This document shows, one piece after another, positions 1 through 11,964 of a DNA stretch of 64,000 nt (within the stretch, counting starts at the first letter, position 1; each line of letters opens with the position of its first letter). A model generated the notes under the pieces. That model ran no database searches. It had not been told where the DNA came from and worked only from the letters and a program-made list of their open reading frames with translations. This DNA is from Thinopyrum elongatum (lineage: Eukaryota > Streptophyta > Magnoliopsida > Poales > Poaceae). Where the stretch lies: NCBI GenBank assembly GCA_011799875.1, contig CM022298.1:196158076-196222075 (forward strand), written 5' to 3'. Made by a program: the position numbers and the translations under genes.

Positions 1-2236
1 GAGAATGGGCGATATCGGAATGCTCAAAAGGGGGGTGCTTGCCTGGTTGCTCGGTGGCAAAGGCAAGGTCGTCGACAGTGTTGTCGGGCTCCTGAGCGGC
101 GTCGGCCTCAGGAGCTACGTCAACGTCGGGGTCTACCGAGAGAGAAGAGGGGGAAGAAACATATAAATGCACAGCAAACAATGCAATACAGGCATGCTAT
201 GCTAAGATGCAATGCAGGGTTGCCTAAAGTATGTCTAAGGCATTTTTAGCTACTTTAGGATTTAAGTTGGATTTATTATCCGGTGTATATGCACTATTCA
301 TATACCGGATACGACCCCGAAGTTGCGGGTTCACCTATGTAGGGGGTTCCGGCATCGAAACAGACGACACGATCAGATTCGTCTCGTCGTTCTGATCAAC
401 TTTCATGTTTTAAGTTTTTCGATCCGAGCTACGGTTTATTTTCTATGAATTTTCAAAGATTTAAACGACTTTCTGAAATTATTTTATTTAACAGAAAAGG
501 TGATTATGATGTCATCATGAGGTCACCATTGCGTCAGCAGTCAACAGGACGCTGACCAGGGTCAAACCTGACATGTGGGTCCATGTCAGCCTCTGTTAGA
601 CTAACTGTGGTTTAATCTAATTAACAGACTAATTAGGGGAGTGGGCCCAGCCTGTCAGTGAGTGATTAGGTTTAAGCTAATTATTTTTATTTATAAAACT
701 GTAATTAGCCTAATTTCCAGAGGGGGCCCACATGTCATACACCATGGGTGAACAGTAACAGGCGTTGACCTGGTCAACCAAGTCAAACCAGGGCCAGGGG
801 CCCACTGGCAGTGACCCAGTGGTGGGCCCCAGGCCGCGCCAGCTCAGCGTCGGCGCCGGAGCTGCTCCGGCGAGCTCCAGACGCGGCGGCGAGCCTCGGC
901 CAACGGCGGAAATCGCCTACAGGGGTTTATTTGCGACGCGGTCAACTGCGTTCGATCGGCCGTGTCGTGCCGCGTCGAGTGGTGGTGGCGCCGTGGCCTG
1001 GAACGGCATGTGGTGACGACGGCGAGCAACGTGGCGGACACCGGCGTTCGGGCGAAGATGGAAATGGCGAAGCAGTGCGCAGTAGCTCGAGCTAGTGGGT
1101 TGGTCGTGCCCTACGCGTGCGAGCGAAGCTGTTGGACGCAGGTGCGTGACCAAAAGGTCACCGGAACCTTGCTGGCGACGAGGTCCGCGGCGGCGGGCTC
1201 GGGCTCACGTGGATTAGCAGCTACGGGCGCGCTGGAGCATGAAGAAGAGCGTGGGGAGGATCTGCGGCTCACCTTGCGGCTATGAAAAGCCCTCGATGGG
1301 TTTAGTAGCTGCAGGGCTGGCCGGCATGGAGGAAGATCGCCGGAGCCAGAGAGATCGGCGTCGCGCTCGATCCACTGCCTCCGGTGCTCCCCGGCTTGCG
1401 CTTGCGGACGAGGACAAGGTGGATGACCACGGCGGAGACGAGGGACACGGCTGCACAGCGCGGAGTCGACGGTGGCCGCGGGATCTACGCTAGCGAGGCC
1501 ATGGCAGCGCACTGGAGAGGGGGAAAGAGCTCAGCGGAGCGAGGAAGAGAGGGGGAAGAGTAACGAGGAGGTCCAGGGGGAGTGGACGAGGGGAAGCTTA
1601 TCCCTTGGGCTGTCAGCGGGCGTCGGTGGCGTCGCGCTGTCGACGTTTCGCCGGCGCGCGCGCGCTCGGCTAGGGAGCGGCTGACACGACGAAGGAGAGA
1701 GAGGAAAATGGGCCAGGTGGGCCGGAACAGGGGCCCAGTGCACTTAGGCCCAGTGCACAGTGCCTCTTTTCTTTTTATCTTTCTGTTTCTATTTTTCTTT
1801 TGTTTTCTTTTCTGTTTTATTTTTCCTATGGCACCTAGCACTGTTTGCAAAATGTGCAACTTGTTCCAAAAATCATTAGGCTATATCCCTTACTGCCTCA
1901 AAAAGTTTGGGAGTAATTTGAATTCATTTGAATTTTATTTAAATAGAATTGGCTTGAAATAACTGATTTGGGTACTGTTTTTGGAGGTTAGGGTCATCTT
2001 AGGAATTCAGTTAGTGTTGATTATATTTTTACAGTTGCTTCTGGATTATTTTGAAATATTGTGAACATTTTTCCAATAGGATTTGAGCAATTTCATATTT
2101 CACTTTTGAATTTGAGTTGATTTTCATATTAGAATTTGAATTTGTTTTGAATAACCACTATGACTAGGCACTGCAAATGAAGATGACTAGGCATATTAGC
2201 AGATGATCACAGTGGCTATTACACAGGGGTGTTACA
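1..2236. mobile_element. 3' portion of a long LTR (element nested in Copia)
   Basis: This non-coding stretch ends in GGGGTGTTACA at 2236, an LTR-like terminus in CA. The next bases (2237 on) are mid-codon Copia pol sequence, so an LTR element inserted into the Copia element and its left end lies outside the window. The interior runs from an AT-rich leader, through a GC-rich block (about 760-1700) with many accidental overlapping ORFs on both strands, to an AT-rich tail. The long LTR at 18597-22964 has the same general layout, but I cannot show that the two are one family. The candidate duplication ACAAG (2237-2241) has no visible left partner. No gene is supported here. Confidence 0.6.
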
Positions 2237-4334
2237 ACAAGTGTCTTCATGTTCTCTCTAACCGCGTCTACATCTCACGTGATGTGGTGTTTGATGAGAA
2301 TGTTTTTCCTTTTTCCGCATTTCCGGTCACCTCCACCACTCTCACTGCACCTGAGAAATCTGCTTTACCTTTGCCTGGTCAATTTGTTGATGCTGCATAT
2401 ACCCCCTTGTTGCTACCTAACCATGGTGCAGATACTGGGCGCGGAGCACGCCTCAAGCTTCTGGATGAGCAGCTGCCCGCGTCCTCTTGGATGTCCGCCG
2501 AACCCGCTCGCGACGTCACTCCGTCACCTGGCCTGCCGACGGGGCTGGCCGAGCCGGGCACTACAGGGCTTCCCAACGCGCCGGCCGAGCCGTCATCCTC
2601 GCCCGCGCCGGCGTCCCCGCTCGTGTCGGCCGAGCGGGCGTCCTCGCCTGAGCCGACTCCCTTGCCTGGCCTATCGCCTGGTGTGACTGGTTCTGCATCT
2701 GGAGAGCAGTCTGCGTCGTCATCGTCATCTTCGCCGACCCCGTCTCCGCTGCCTACCACTGTTCTGCGTACTCGTACGCGCAACCAGAGTGGTATTTTTG
2801 GCCGAAGGAGCGTACTGACGGCACGGTTGCGTGGATTGCGGCGTGTATGGCACAGACAGATGCTGACCCCACTGCTGAGCCTCGGCATTTTCAGGCGGCT
2901 CTTCGGATTCCTCATTGGCGCAGTGCCATGGAGCAGGAGTTTCAAGCACTACAGAGGAATAATACCTGGCGCTTGGTTCCTCCTGTGTCTGGTGTCAACA
3001 GCATTGACTTCAAGTGGGTGTTTAAGGTAAAAAAGCATGCTGATGGATCTATTGAGCGGTACAAGGCACGGATGGTGGCTAAAGGGTTTAAACAACGGTA
3101 TGGTCTTGATTATGAGGATACCTTCAGTCGAATTGTCAAACCTACCACCATTCGTCTGCTTCTGTCCTTGGCTATTGTCAAAGGGTGGTCTCTGCGTCAG
3201 CTTGATGTCCAGAATGTTTTCCTCCATGGGGTCTTGGAGGAAGAGGTCTACATGCGGCAACCTCCAGGTTTTGTTGATCCTGCTCATCCGCATCATTTGT
3301 GTCGTCTTGGTAAGGAGTTTTATGGACTTAAGCAGGCTCCCCGTGCATGGTATGCCCGACTTGGCTCGGTCCTTCGACGTCTTGGGTTTGCTTCGTCCAC
3401 TGCTGACACATCTCTGTTCATGTTCCATCGTCCTGAGGTTACTATGTACCTGCTGGTTTATGTTGATGACATTATTCTTATCAGCTCCTGAGTGACTGCT
3501 GCTGATCATCTGCTGTCTGCTCTGAGTGGTCATTTTGCTGTCAAGGATCTGGGTGCTCTCCATTACTTCCTTAGTCTGGAGGTTTCACGGTCTCCTGCTG
3601 GCCTGACGCGACATGCAGGTATGTTGCAGTGCAAGCATGCTACCACCCCTATGTCTGCGACTGAATTGTTATCAGCCTTGGATGGTGCCTTACTTCATTC
3701 AGATGATGCTACAGAGTACCACAGTATTGTTGGTGGGTTGCAGTACTTGACTATCACACGGCCAGACATCTCTTATGCGGTAAACCGTGTGTGCCAGTAT
3801 CTTCATGCTCCTCAGACTTCACACTGGTCAGCTGTGAAGCGCATACTGCGTTATCTCTCTCATATTGTCTCCTATGGTTTGCATCTTCGATCTACCTCCT
3901 CGAGTGCTCTCTCGGCATTCTCTGATGCTGATTGGGCTGGGGGCCTGGATGACCGGCGATCAACGGGGGGTTATGTTGTCTTTTTTGGTCACAACTTGAT
4001 CGCCTGGAGAGCGCGCAAGCAGGCCACAATCTCTCGGAGTAGCACCGAAGCAGAGTATAAGGCGGTTGCCAATGCCACGGCTGAGCTCATTTGGGTACAG
4101 TCGCTTTTGAGAGAGTTGGGAGTCTCTCAAGAGCAGCCACCGGTTCTTTGGTGTGATAATATTTGTGCGACATATCATTCATCCAATCCAGTTTTCCATG
4201 CTCGTACCAAGCACATCGAAATTGACTATCATTTTGTGAGGGAACGTGTTGCACAGAACCTTCTTCATATCAAGTTTATCTCCTCCAAAGATCAACTTGC
4301 TCACATCTTCACGATGCCACTTCCACAACCTTAG
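2237..4334 (+). pseudogene. Copia pol remnant (integrase C-terminus, RT, RNase H)
   Basis: The frame opens in the integrase C-terminal region (NRVYISRDVVFDE), followed by a Ser/Pro-rich linker to about 2790. A one-base frameshift near 2797 moves to the frame that carries reverse transcriptase (WRSAMEQEF, KARMVAKGF, LDVQNVFLHG). The catalytic motif YVDDI lies near 3460-3475. A TGA at 3489-3491 interrupts the same frame, which then resumes with [18 protein letters not shown]. About 20-25 residues typical of this family are missing after the SRSPAGLT motif near 3605. RNase H follows, with SDADWAGG (about 3925) and STEAEY (about 4045), ending at 4334. The domain assignment is firm. The gene is dead. 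Confidence 0.88.
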
Positions 4335-4388
4335 TTTGAAGGTTGTAGGTGCAATTTTAACTTGCTTTGTACTTCAAGCCACAGTTAA

Positions 4389-4401
4389 GATTGAGGAAGG
4401 A
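4389..4401 (+). other. Polypurine tract of the Copia element
   Basis: The purine-rich sequence GATTGAGGAAGGA directly precedes the TGTTAG start of the LTR at 4402. This is where plus-strand DNA synthesis is primed in LTR retrotransposons. Confidence 0.6.
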
Positions 4402-4559
4402 TGTTAGACTGTATTTTGTATAGAGCTTCTATGTATATCCGTATATTGTATTTATATACAATATGTACCCTTATATATAAAAAGAGCAACACCCGCATTA
4501 AGGTGTCATGCAGTTTTCGAGACCCTAACCCTAGCTTTTACATAAAGTACACGCCGACA
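4402..4559 (+). repeat. Short 3' LTR of the Copia element (158 bp)
   Basis: It starts TGTTAGACTG directly after the polypurine tract and ends CGCCGACA. Inside are a palindromic AT-rich stretch (ATTGTATTTATATACAAT) and a TATA-like box (TTATATATAAAAAG near 4470-4485), as expected of an LTR promoter. LTRs this short occur in several grass Copia families. The 5' copy is not in the window, so the ends are inferred from the TG...CA rule and the polypurine tract. Confidence 0.7.
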
Positions 4560-5696
4560 ATACGATAGCCATAGTTGTCTTGCAGACTGGTCCACGTACG
4601 GCGTTGGCCATTTAGCTGGTCTTGTTGACGGCTGCATGCATTGCCGTCAAGTCAACAGTATGCAATGACGCACGACGAGACGACGTGCTACTACCTACTC
4701 TTCGAACAGCATAACACCACCTGCAACACTGCACTGCTCGCTTGTGCTTGACTGCAACACAAGTTGCTTCCTCGGGACTTTTCGCGAGATATCAGAAGCA
4801 ACAGTTTGGCGATCTGGGCCTTCATTTCAGTTAAGCTCTAGCGAAGGGCCGATCGGATCACAGCTGAATAAACATACAGTAACATATTGGGTACAACTTT
4901 GAAAAACATATTGGGTACGAAATGGTACGTGTCCCTGCGTCTGCGTGTGACATTTTTTATGTGTGGTTATTTCGCTGCGACAGGGAGTCAGTCCCTTGTT
5001 GCTTACCCTTCGATCTGTGAGACCGTGACCCCTCGTTTTGTCGCTGCATACGCGTCCCACGCAGCCGCACTGTCCCCTAACGAAACTACTCTACACACGA
5101 TTGTGCATGCACGATTCTTGGACGATGCATTTCTTGAACAGTGCAGATTTGTAAGACAATACAATCCAATGCTTTTGTCCATCGTGCACAACTCGTGCAG
5201 AAAGCCATCGTCCGTGTAGCACTGCTCGTCCCCTAATCTCGTGCAGAGGCCTGCTTGGCACCTGCGATGCGACGACGCCCTCTCGATCTCCACTGCGCAG
5301 TAGAGTTGGTGGCCAAAGACACAGAAAAGTTAGCTTCTTCTCCTTGGATAGTTCGATAAAATCAAGAGCTAAAACATCTGAAACTTGTACTACTACGTTG
5401 TTTTGTATGCAAAGCAACTGGACCTCCGGTGCAGCTTGCCTGATGCTCTCATGTTTCTTTTTCTTTCTTTCTTTTTTTGACATCATGCTCTGCGTGTTTT
5501 TTTTATTTTTGGAGTGAAACGTGTTCCGTTTTTGAGTGATTGATCTTCTGCATGCTAAATTAGGGAGCTCCTATGCAACGTTTCATGCTCAAATTGATGC
5601 TATAACACATTAAGCCACTACGTGCTACACGGCCGATCCTTTTTTTGCGGGAATTAATGTTGTAAAATTATTTATTCCGAATTCTATTAAGATATA
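4560..5696. other. Unassigned stretch, no gene seen
   Basis: No convincing coding frame, RNA gene or recognised repeat. A 13-bp direct repeat (ACATATTGGGTAC at 4882 and 4906) and a T-rich run at 5450-5510 are the only visible structure. The short open frames on both strands around 4830-5490 overlap each other and have no domain-like composition. It may be old low-copy intergenic DNA. Confidence 0.5.
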
Positions 5697-5785
5697 CTCC
5701 CCCGGTCCCAAATTAGTTGTCTTAAATTTGACTAGATACGGATGTACCTAATACGAAAACTAAGACAACTAATTTGGGACGGTAG
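5697..5785. mobile_element. Stowaway-type MITE (about 89 bp)
   Basis: The left end, CTCCCCCGGTCCCAAATTAG, is mirrored by CTAATTTGGGACGGTAG at the right end. The arms pair for about 30 bp, so the transcript would fold into one hairpin. CTCCCTCCG-type termini and TA target sites mark Stowaway (Tc1/mariner) MITEs of grasses. A TA precedes the left end. The right end is slightly eroded. Confidence 0.85.
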
Positions 5786-6239
5786 TTATTTATTTAGAAA
5801 ACTGTTCTTATTCTGAAATTAAAATATAAATATTTGAAAAATATCATATAAAATATTCATGACCATTTAAAAAAATCCAAAAAAAACCATGCTTACAAAA
5901 AATGTTTTTAAAACAATTTTAAGACACTTGAAAGAAAATATTCATGCACAACTAAATTTATGTATACACTTTAAAAAATGTTGACGCACAACTAAATTTC
6001 TGTACACAACTTTAAGAAATCTTCACGAATTTTTCACAAGAAAATAAAAGTGGAACCAGAAAAGAAAACGAGTAGAAAACCATGGGAAATGGGAAAACTG
6101 ACAAAACCTTTTGAAAATAAAGAACAAACAAAAATGCCAGCGGAGAAACCGGCGGAAGACAGACCGTCGGGAAAAGGGCCGGTCCATATGACACTATGCG
6201 CGTATAATAGTTTTTTTTTCTTCTAATAAAAAAGGACCC
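5786..6239. repeat. AT-rich degenerate repeat stretch
   Basis: Irregular repeats of the kind ATTCATGCACAACTAAATTT occur around 5938-6020, followed by A-rich sequence up to the LINE. No gene is visible. It resembles the AT-rich interior of small DNA elements in grasses, but I see no clear termini. Confidence 0.4.
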
Positions 6240-6244
6240 AGAAC

Positions 6245-7128
6245 GTGCGCGGCATCAACTCCCCTGCCCGCCGCGACGCGGTGCGCGACACCGTCCGAGA
6301 TTGCAAAGCCACAATCGTGTGTCTTCAGGAGACAAAGCTAGATATTGTCGACGACGTGTTGATCACAAGCATGTTAGGCCCTTCCTTCGCCGCTAACTAC
6401 TTCATCCTTCCGGCTGCTGGCTCTAGGGGGGAATGATAATGGCCGTCTCGGATATTTTCTTAAAGCTGTCGGACTTCCATGCTACACCGGGTTCAATATC
6501 GACAACTGTCACCATGTTGGCCGAGGGCACTCAATGGACCCTCTCTTGTCTCTACGGTCCCCAAGGAGAAAAAGAGAAGCCGCTCTTCATCAGTGAGCTC
6601 AGGGGCCTAAAATTTTTAGTCAAGCCGAGCTGGCTAATACTTGGTGATTTCAACCTTTTGACCAAAGCGGCTGACAAGAACAACCGAAACATCAACCGAC
6701 GCCTTATTGGCAGTTTTTGTGGCGCTCTGGACCACCTCCAGCTCAAAGAGATCCGGCTGTCTGGACGCAAGTTCACTTGGTCAAATGCTCAAGACACCCC
6801 GGTGCTAACAAAGATCGACCATTTCTTCCATACCGATGATTGGGACTTGCTCTTCCCCAGTGCGCATCTCCAGGCCATCTCCTCTGCTTGCTCGGATCAT
6901 GCCCCACTTTTTCTACAGGGGGACAACGAGGTGCGCCACAAGCCATCTTTTAAGTTCGAGGAGTTCTGGCTCCGCCTCCCGGGCTTCAAAGATATTGTCG
7001 CCGCGGCCTGGAACCGGCCGGTCCGTGCGACCAACCCCATCTGGAGGATCCACATCAAGTTATCCCGGACTGCTAAGGCTCTGAAGAAATGGCAACGTGA
7101 GAGCGTGGGGGTTTTAAAACCCAGATAA
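6245..7128 (+). pseudogene. LINE endonuclease domain remnant
   Basis: This is an endonuclease/exonuclease/phosphatase fold that nicks target DNA. Visible motifs are CLQETKLD near 6318 (metal-binding Glu), LILGDFNLL near 6635, and SDHAPLFL near 6893 (the catalytic Asp-His pair). A frameshift or stop at 6434-6436 separates the first 63 codons from the rest, and a second break follows 7128. The motifs are well preserved although the frame is broken. Confidence 0.85.
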
Positions 7129-7492
7129 AGATTGCCAAGGAGGTCATCTGGAGACTGGACCTTGCTGAGGAGGATAGGCCTCTCTCCCCAGCCGAGTAGG
7201 AGTTGCGACAAAGGCTGAAGCTTTCCTATCTCGGCCTTCTGTCCTTCCAAAAAAAATCAAGCTATGACAGTGTTCCCGCCTCACTCGCATCAGGCTTTGT
7301 GATGTCAACTCCAAGTTCTTCCATGCCAAGGTGAATGGTCGCAGACGCAAGAACTACATTCAGATGCTTCAGACGGACAATGGAGTTGCGGTCACGGTTG
7401 AAGACAAGGAAGGTGTGCTTTTCTCGCACTTCCAGAGTCACCTTGGAACGTAGACGCCCAGGACCAAGGGGCTCATTTGGGACAACCTGGGT

Positions 7493-9011
7493 ATGCACGT
7501 GCATGACCTATCAGATTTGGAAACCCCTTTTGATGAGAGCGAGATCAAAGATGCGATATTTTCACTTCCTTCCGTCAAGGCACAGGCCCTGATGGGTTCA
7601 TTGGGGGCTTTTTTCAAGACTTGCTGGGAAATAATCAAGCTAGATGTCGTCGAGGCAATTTTTCAACTTGCGAGCCTTCAAGGAGACTGCGCTTCTCTCG
7701 TCAACTCAGCTAACATCATTCTTTTGCCCAAGAAAGCTGGCGCTAGGGTTGTTGGGGACTACATGCCAATTAGCCTCATCCACAGTCTTTCCAAGATTTT
7801 CTCCAAGCTCCTGGCCAACAAGCTAGCCCCGGTTCTGCCAACTCTGGTATCTAAGTGCCAGAGTGCTTTCGTCCAAAAGCGTTCCATCCACGACAACTTC
7901 ATGCATGTTCAGAACCTAATCAAGGACCTACACCGCCGGAACATCCTAGGACTTTTCCTCAAGCTTGATATATCAAAGGCTTTTTGACTCTGTCAACTGG
8001 GCTTTCCTTCTTGAAGTTCTTCAACGCCTGGGGTTTGGCCAACGTTGGCGGGACTGGATTTGCATGACCCTGGCATATTCGTCATCTAGGATCCTACTCA
8101 ATGGAAACCGGGGCAAGCCGTTCAAGCACGCGTAGGGCCTGCGTCAGGGAGACCCGCTGTCGCCGATGCTTTTCATACTGGCAATAGACCCGTTGCAGCA
8201 GATACTCCGTCTCGCCTCCGAGGAGGGCATCCTCAAGCTCATCCGCACTCGTTCCACCAGATGCAGGATTTCTCTCTTCGCGGATGATGCGGGCATCTTT
8301 GCCAACCCGGATAAGGAGGAGCTGCGGGCGATCTCGGCCATCCTGAAAGCCTTTGGGGAGGCTAGTGGCCTAATCACGAACCTGTCGAAGACCAAGGTTT
8401 TTCTGATAAGGTGCGAGGACATTGACCTGGAGGACATACTCACCGTCTTCCCCGCCAAGATTGCCGGCTTCCTGGGATGCTACCTTAGAATTCCACTGCA
8501 CTACCGTCGGCTCCGGAGGGTTGACCTCCAACCTTTCATCGACAAGATTGCGGGTAGACTGCCGGGTTGGAAAGGAAAACTACTAAATAAGCCCGGCAGG
8601 GTCGCTCTGGCTCAATCAGTTCTAATGGCTATGTCGACTTTCCACATCTCCACTATCAGCATGCCGAAACGGATCCTGCGAAAAGTTGAGAAGATCATTT
8701 GCGGATTTCTATGGCAAAAAGAGGACCAAACGCAAACTTCTGGAGGGCACTCCCTCCTTAACTGGAAGACAGTCTGTCGTCCAAGGAGGTTGGGCGGCCT
8801 AGGAATTGCGAGCCTTGAGCGTTTTGGCCATGCCCACCGCCTTCGTTGGCCCTGGTTACAATGGACGGACCCGGAGAGGCCATGGGTGGGCACTGAGCTG
8901 CCATGCGACCAGGCTGACATGAACCTTTTTCACGCATGCACAACCATAACTTTGGGAGACAGCCGTAAGGCGATTTTTGGCATGACAACTGGAGTGGAAT
9001 GGGCCCTCTAA
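7493..9011 (+). pseudogene. LINE reverse transcriptase remnant
   Basis: The L1-type reverse transcriptase is recognisable from DESEIKDAIFSLPS, NIILLPKK, SAFVQKRSIHDN and LKLDISKAF. An extra T near 7980-7986 breaks the frame right after SKAF. The GLRQGDPLSPMLFIL motif follows, with a TAG just before it at 8133-8135. The catalytic motif LFADDAGIF lies at about 8275-8300. The thumb and linker continue to 9011 with no further stop. Between 7129 and 7492 the endonuclease-RT linker is present in shifting frames. Confidence 0.87.
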
Positions 9012-9080
9012 CGGTACTTGCGCCAGAGCTTTACAAAATCGCTTCAAGGAAAAACAGGACGGTGCATCAGGAGTTGACAA

Positions 9081-9773
9081 ATGATAATTGGATCAGAGCG
9101 GCCTCTAGCCTTCGATCTCTGCAACAGCTGGGGGAATGTGTCACTGTGGGGATGGATCAGTCAGACAGCTCTGCTGCCAGACCAGAATGACACAATCTCC
9201 TGGAACCTGACCACTAATGGAGCCTACTCTTCCGCATCGGCCTATGTGGCGCAGTTCTTTGGCTCACACCCAAGATTTGACTCTTCAAAGGTCTGGTCTG
9301 CTTATGCTGAGCCCAAGTGCAAATTCTTCGTGTGGCTAGTCCTGCATGGTAGAATCCTCACTGCAGATATGTTGGCTATTCGTGGATGGCCACATGACCC
9401 AATGTGTCAGCTATGTCTTCAGCAGCCAGAAATGGCGACCCACCTTTGCAAGGACTGTCCCTTCGCAGTCGTTGTTTGGAACCAGGTAAACACCTGGACA
9501 AACGAGGGTGTTGCCGTCTCAGGTTTCTTGCCTGAGCCAGGCGTTGTTTCTGACTGGTGGGACAAGATGCTAGTGAACGAGCCATCCCAAGTGCAGCGAC
9601 GAAGGAGTGGTAGGATCATCTACACACTTTGGGTTATCTGGAAAGAGAGGAACGGACGTGTTTTCACAGGTCAACGGATGACTCATCACGAGGTTGCTCT
9701 ACTGGCTTTCGAGGCCATTAAGCAAAGGGATTTGGCTTTCGTTGGGGCCTTGCCATCTGTCGGCATAGGCTGA
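9081..9773 (+). pseudogene. LINE RT zinc-binding domain (zf-RVT)
   Basis: The frame contains PKCKFFVWLVLHGRILTADM, then CQLCLQQPEMATHLCKDC, the Cys/His cluster of the plant zf-RVT domain found at the C-terminus of L1 ORF2. It ends at 9773 and is followed by a 3' UTR with the ATAAGAAAAGGCAG motif at about 9866, common near LINE tails. It lies in a different frame from the RT segment and cannot be expressed as one protein. Confidence 0.85.
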
Positions 9774-10091
9774 GTATGTACTAGGTTTTCCAGGTTCTTT
9801 TGGGTTTTTGCCACGTTCCCAAAAATGTGTGCCCCCTGTAAATTGCGTTTATGTTATTCCTTCTATAAGAAAAGGCAGTGCTCATGCCGGTTCCTCAAAA
9901 ACACACAAAAAAAGTACCACATGTGTGGCACGAAGCAACTTGGGTCAAACGCCTCCATAACAATAGATCGCGCCACATCACCGCATGCATGCACAAATGA
10001 CGAAACTGATGATGTCAGCGATAATCTTTTGGGTTTCAGTTTTTAAAATGTTTGATCTCTAAAATAAAAATCCGATTAAAAATCTGTTTTT

Positions 10092-11811
10092 TGTTGGAAA
10101 TATGCCCTAGAGGCAATAATAAATTGGTTATTATCATATTTCCTTGTTCACGATAAAGGTTTATTATTCATGCTAGAATTGTATTGACCGGAAACTTAAA
10201 TACAAGTGTGAATACATAAACAAATACTATGTCCCTAGTGAGCCTCTACTAGACTAGCTCGCTGATCAAAGATGGTTAAGGTTTCCTAGACATGAGTTGT
10301 CATTTGATAACGGGATCATATCATTAGGAGAATGATGTGATGGACAAGACCCAACCGTAAGCTTAGCATTCGATCGTATCACTTGAGTTTATTGCTATAG
10401 CTTTCTTCATGTCAAGTATCTATTCCTAAGACCATGAGATCATGCAACTCCCGGATACCGGAGGAATACCTTGTGCCTATCAAACGTCACTTCGTAACTG
10501 GGTGATCATAAAGATGCTCTACAGGTATCTCCGAAGGTGTCTGTTGGGTTGGCATGGATCGAGACTGGGATTTGTCACTCTGTGTGACGGAGAGATATCT
10601 CTAGGATCTCTCGGTAATACAACATCGTAAAGAGCTTGCAAGCAATGTGTCTAATGAGTTAGTCACGAGATCTTGTATTACGGAATGATTAAAAAGACTT
10701 GTCGGTAATGAGATTGAACTAGGTATGGAGATACCGACTATCGAATCTCAGGCAAGTATCGCCGGACAAAGGGAATTGCATACGGGATTAACCGAATCCT
10801 TGACATCGTGGTTCAACCGATAAAAGATCTTCGTGGAATATGTAGGAAACAATATGGGCATCCAGGTTTCGCTATTGGTTATTGGCCGGAGAGGTGTCTC
10901 GGTCATGTCTACGTGATTCTCGAACCCGTAGGGTCCGCACACTTAACGTTTGGTGATGCTAGAGTAATATTGGGATATGCATGTTGGTGACCGAATGTTG
11001 TTCGGAGTCCAGGATGGGATCCGGGACGTCACGAGGAGCTCCAGAATGGTCCGAAGGTAAAGATTTATATATGGAAAGTTGTTTTCAGGGTTCCAAAAAA
11101 AGTTTCTGTTTTTTCGGTAATGTACCGGGAAGCTTCCAGAAGGTTCCGAAAACTTTCGGAGGAGTCCGGAAGTCCACCAAGGGTTCCACCACGTCCGAAG
11201 GGCCAGCATGGGCTAAGGGGAGGCGTCCCTCAAGGCCCATGTGGCTTGGGAGAAGTGGAAAGTCCACCAGTGTATGGAAAAGGAGGGAATTGGACTGGAG
11301 TCCAACTCCTCCCCCTTGGTGCGCCCCTAGGGCTTGGAGGGCTGGCCACCACGCCCCTCCACCTATATATAGAGGAGAGGGGGCGCCCCCAAGAGTACAC
11401 ACAAGCCCTTGGCCCCCCTCTCTCTCCTGTTACTTCATAACTCCTCCGACATCGTTGTTTCGGCAGCGCTCGGCGTAGCCCTGCCGGAATCACTCCACCA
11501 CCATCACCGTCACGCCGTCGTGCTGCCGGCGATCCCATCTCTCCTCCCTTGCTTGCTGGATCAAGGAGGAGGAGACGTCATCGAGCCGTACGTGTGCTGA
11601 ACACGGAGGTGCCGTCCGTTCGGTACTTCATCAGTTTGGATCGCGATTGGATCGTGACGAGTACGACTACATCAACCGCGTGATATACGCTTCCGCTTAA
11701 CGGTCTACGAGGGTACGTAGACACACTCTCCTGCTCGTTGTTATGCTTCTCCTAGATAGATCTTGGGTGTTCGCAGGAATTTTTTTGATTTTCATGCAAC
11801 GTTCCCCAACA
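10092..11811 (+). mobile_element. Angela/BARE-type solo LTR (1720 bp)
   Basis: It starts TGTTGGAAATATGCCCTAGA and ends CATGCAACGTTCCCCAACA, the characteristic termini of Angela/BARE (Copia) LTRs of Triticeae. A direct repeat GTTTTT lies on both sides (10086-10091 and 11812-11817), one base longer than the usual 5-bp duplication, probably by chance. There is no internal domain, so this is a solo LTR left by LTR-LTR recombination. A TATA-like box (CTATATATAGAGG near 11361) sits in the 3' third. The LTR splits the left arm of the foldback element. Confidence 0.9.
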
Positions 11812-11964
11812 GTTTTTACCATTAAATCCGTCGGGACAAGATCTTCGAAACTAGATCTCATATCGATATGTTTTGATGACTTTTTTTGGTAAAAGTTGTC
11901 ATGTCTATTGCATATAAATTGCCATGTTGTTTACACTGAAGTTGTCGTGATATGTTTCAACTAC

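Larger units (their letters stand above)
2237..4559 (+). mobile_element. Decayed Ty1/copia retrotransposon, 3' half
   Basis: The segment holds the end of the integrase region, reverse transcriptase, RNase H, a polypurine tract and one short LTR, in the order of a plus-strand Copia element. Its 5' half is left of the window, beyond the LTR element that entered at 2236/2237. The reading frame is broken by a frameshift near 2797, an in-frame TGA at 3489-3491 and an internal deletion around 3610-3640, so this copy cannot make its own proteins. Confidence 0.85.
6240..9913 (+). mobile_element. LINE (L1 type), 5'-truncated and decayed
   Basis: A plus-strand non-LTR element: apurinic-type endonuclease, then reverse transcriptase, then the plant-type RT zinc-binding domain, then a 3' UTR ending in an A-rich tail (9896-9913). 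It starts within the endonuclease (NVRGINSPARR), so ORF1 and the 5' UTR are missing, which is typical of incomplete target-primed reverse transcription. No clear target duplication is seen because A-runs lie at both ends. Confidence 0.85.

Noticed and set aside
765..1962. Cluster of overlapping open frames on both strands
   Set aside because: They lie in a GC-rich LTR block, overlap in four or more frames and lack domain-like composition.
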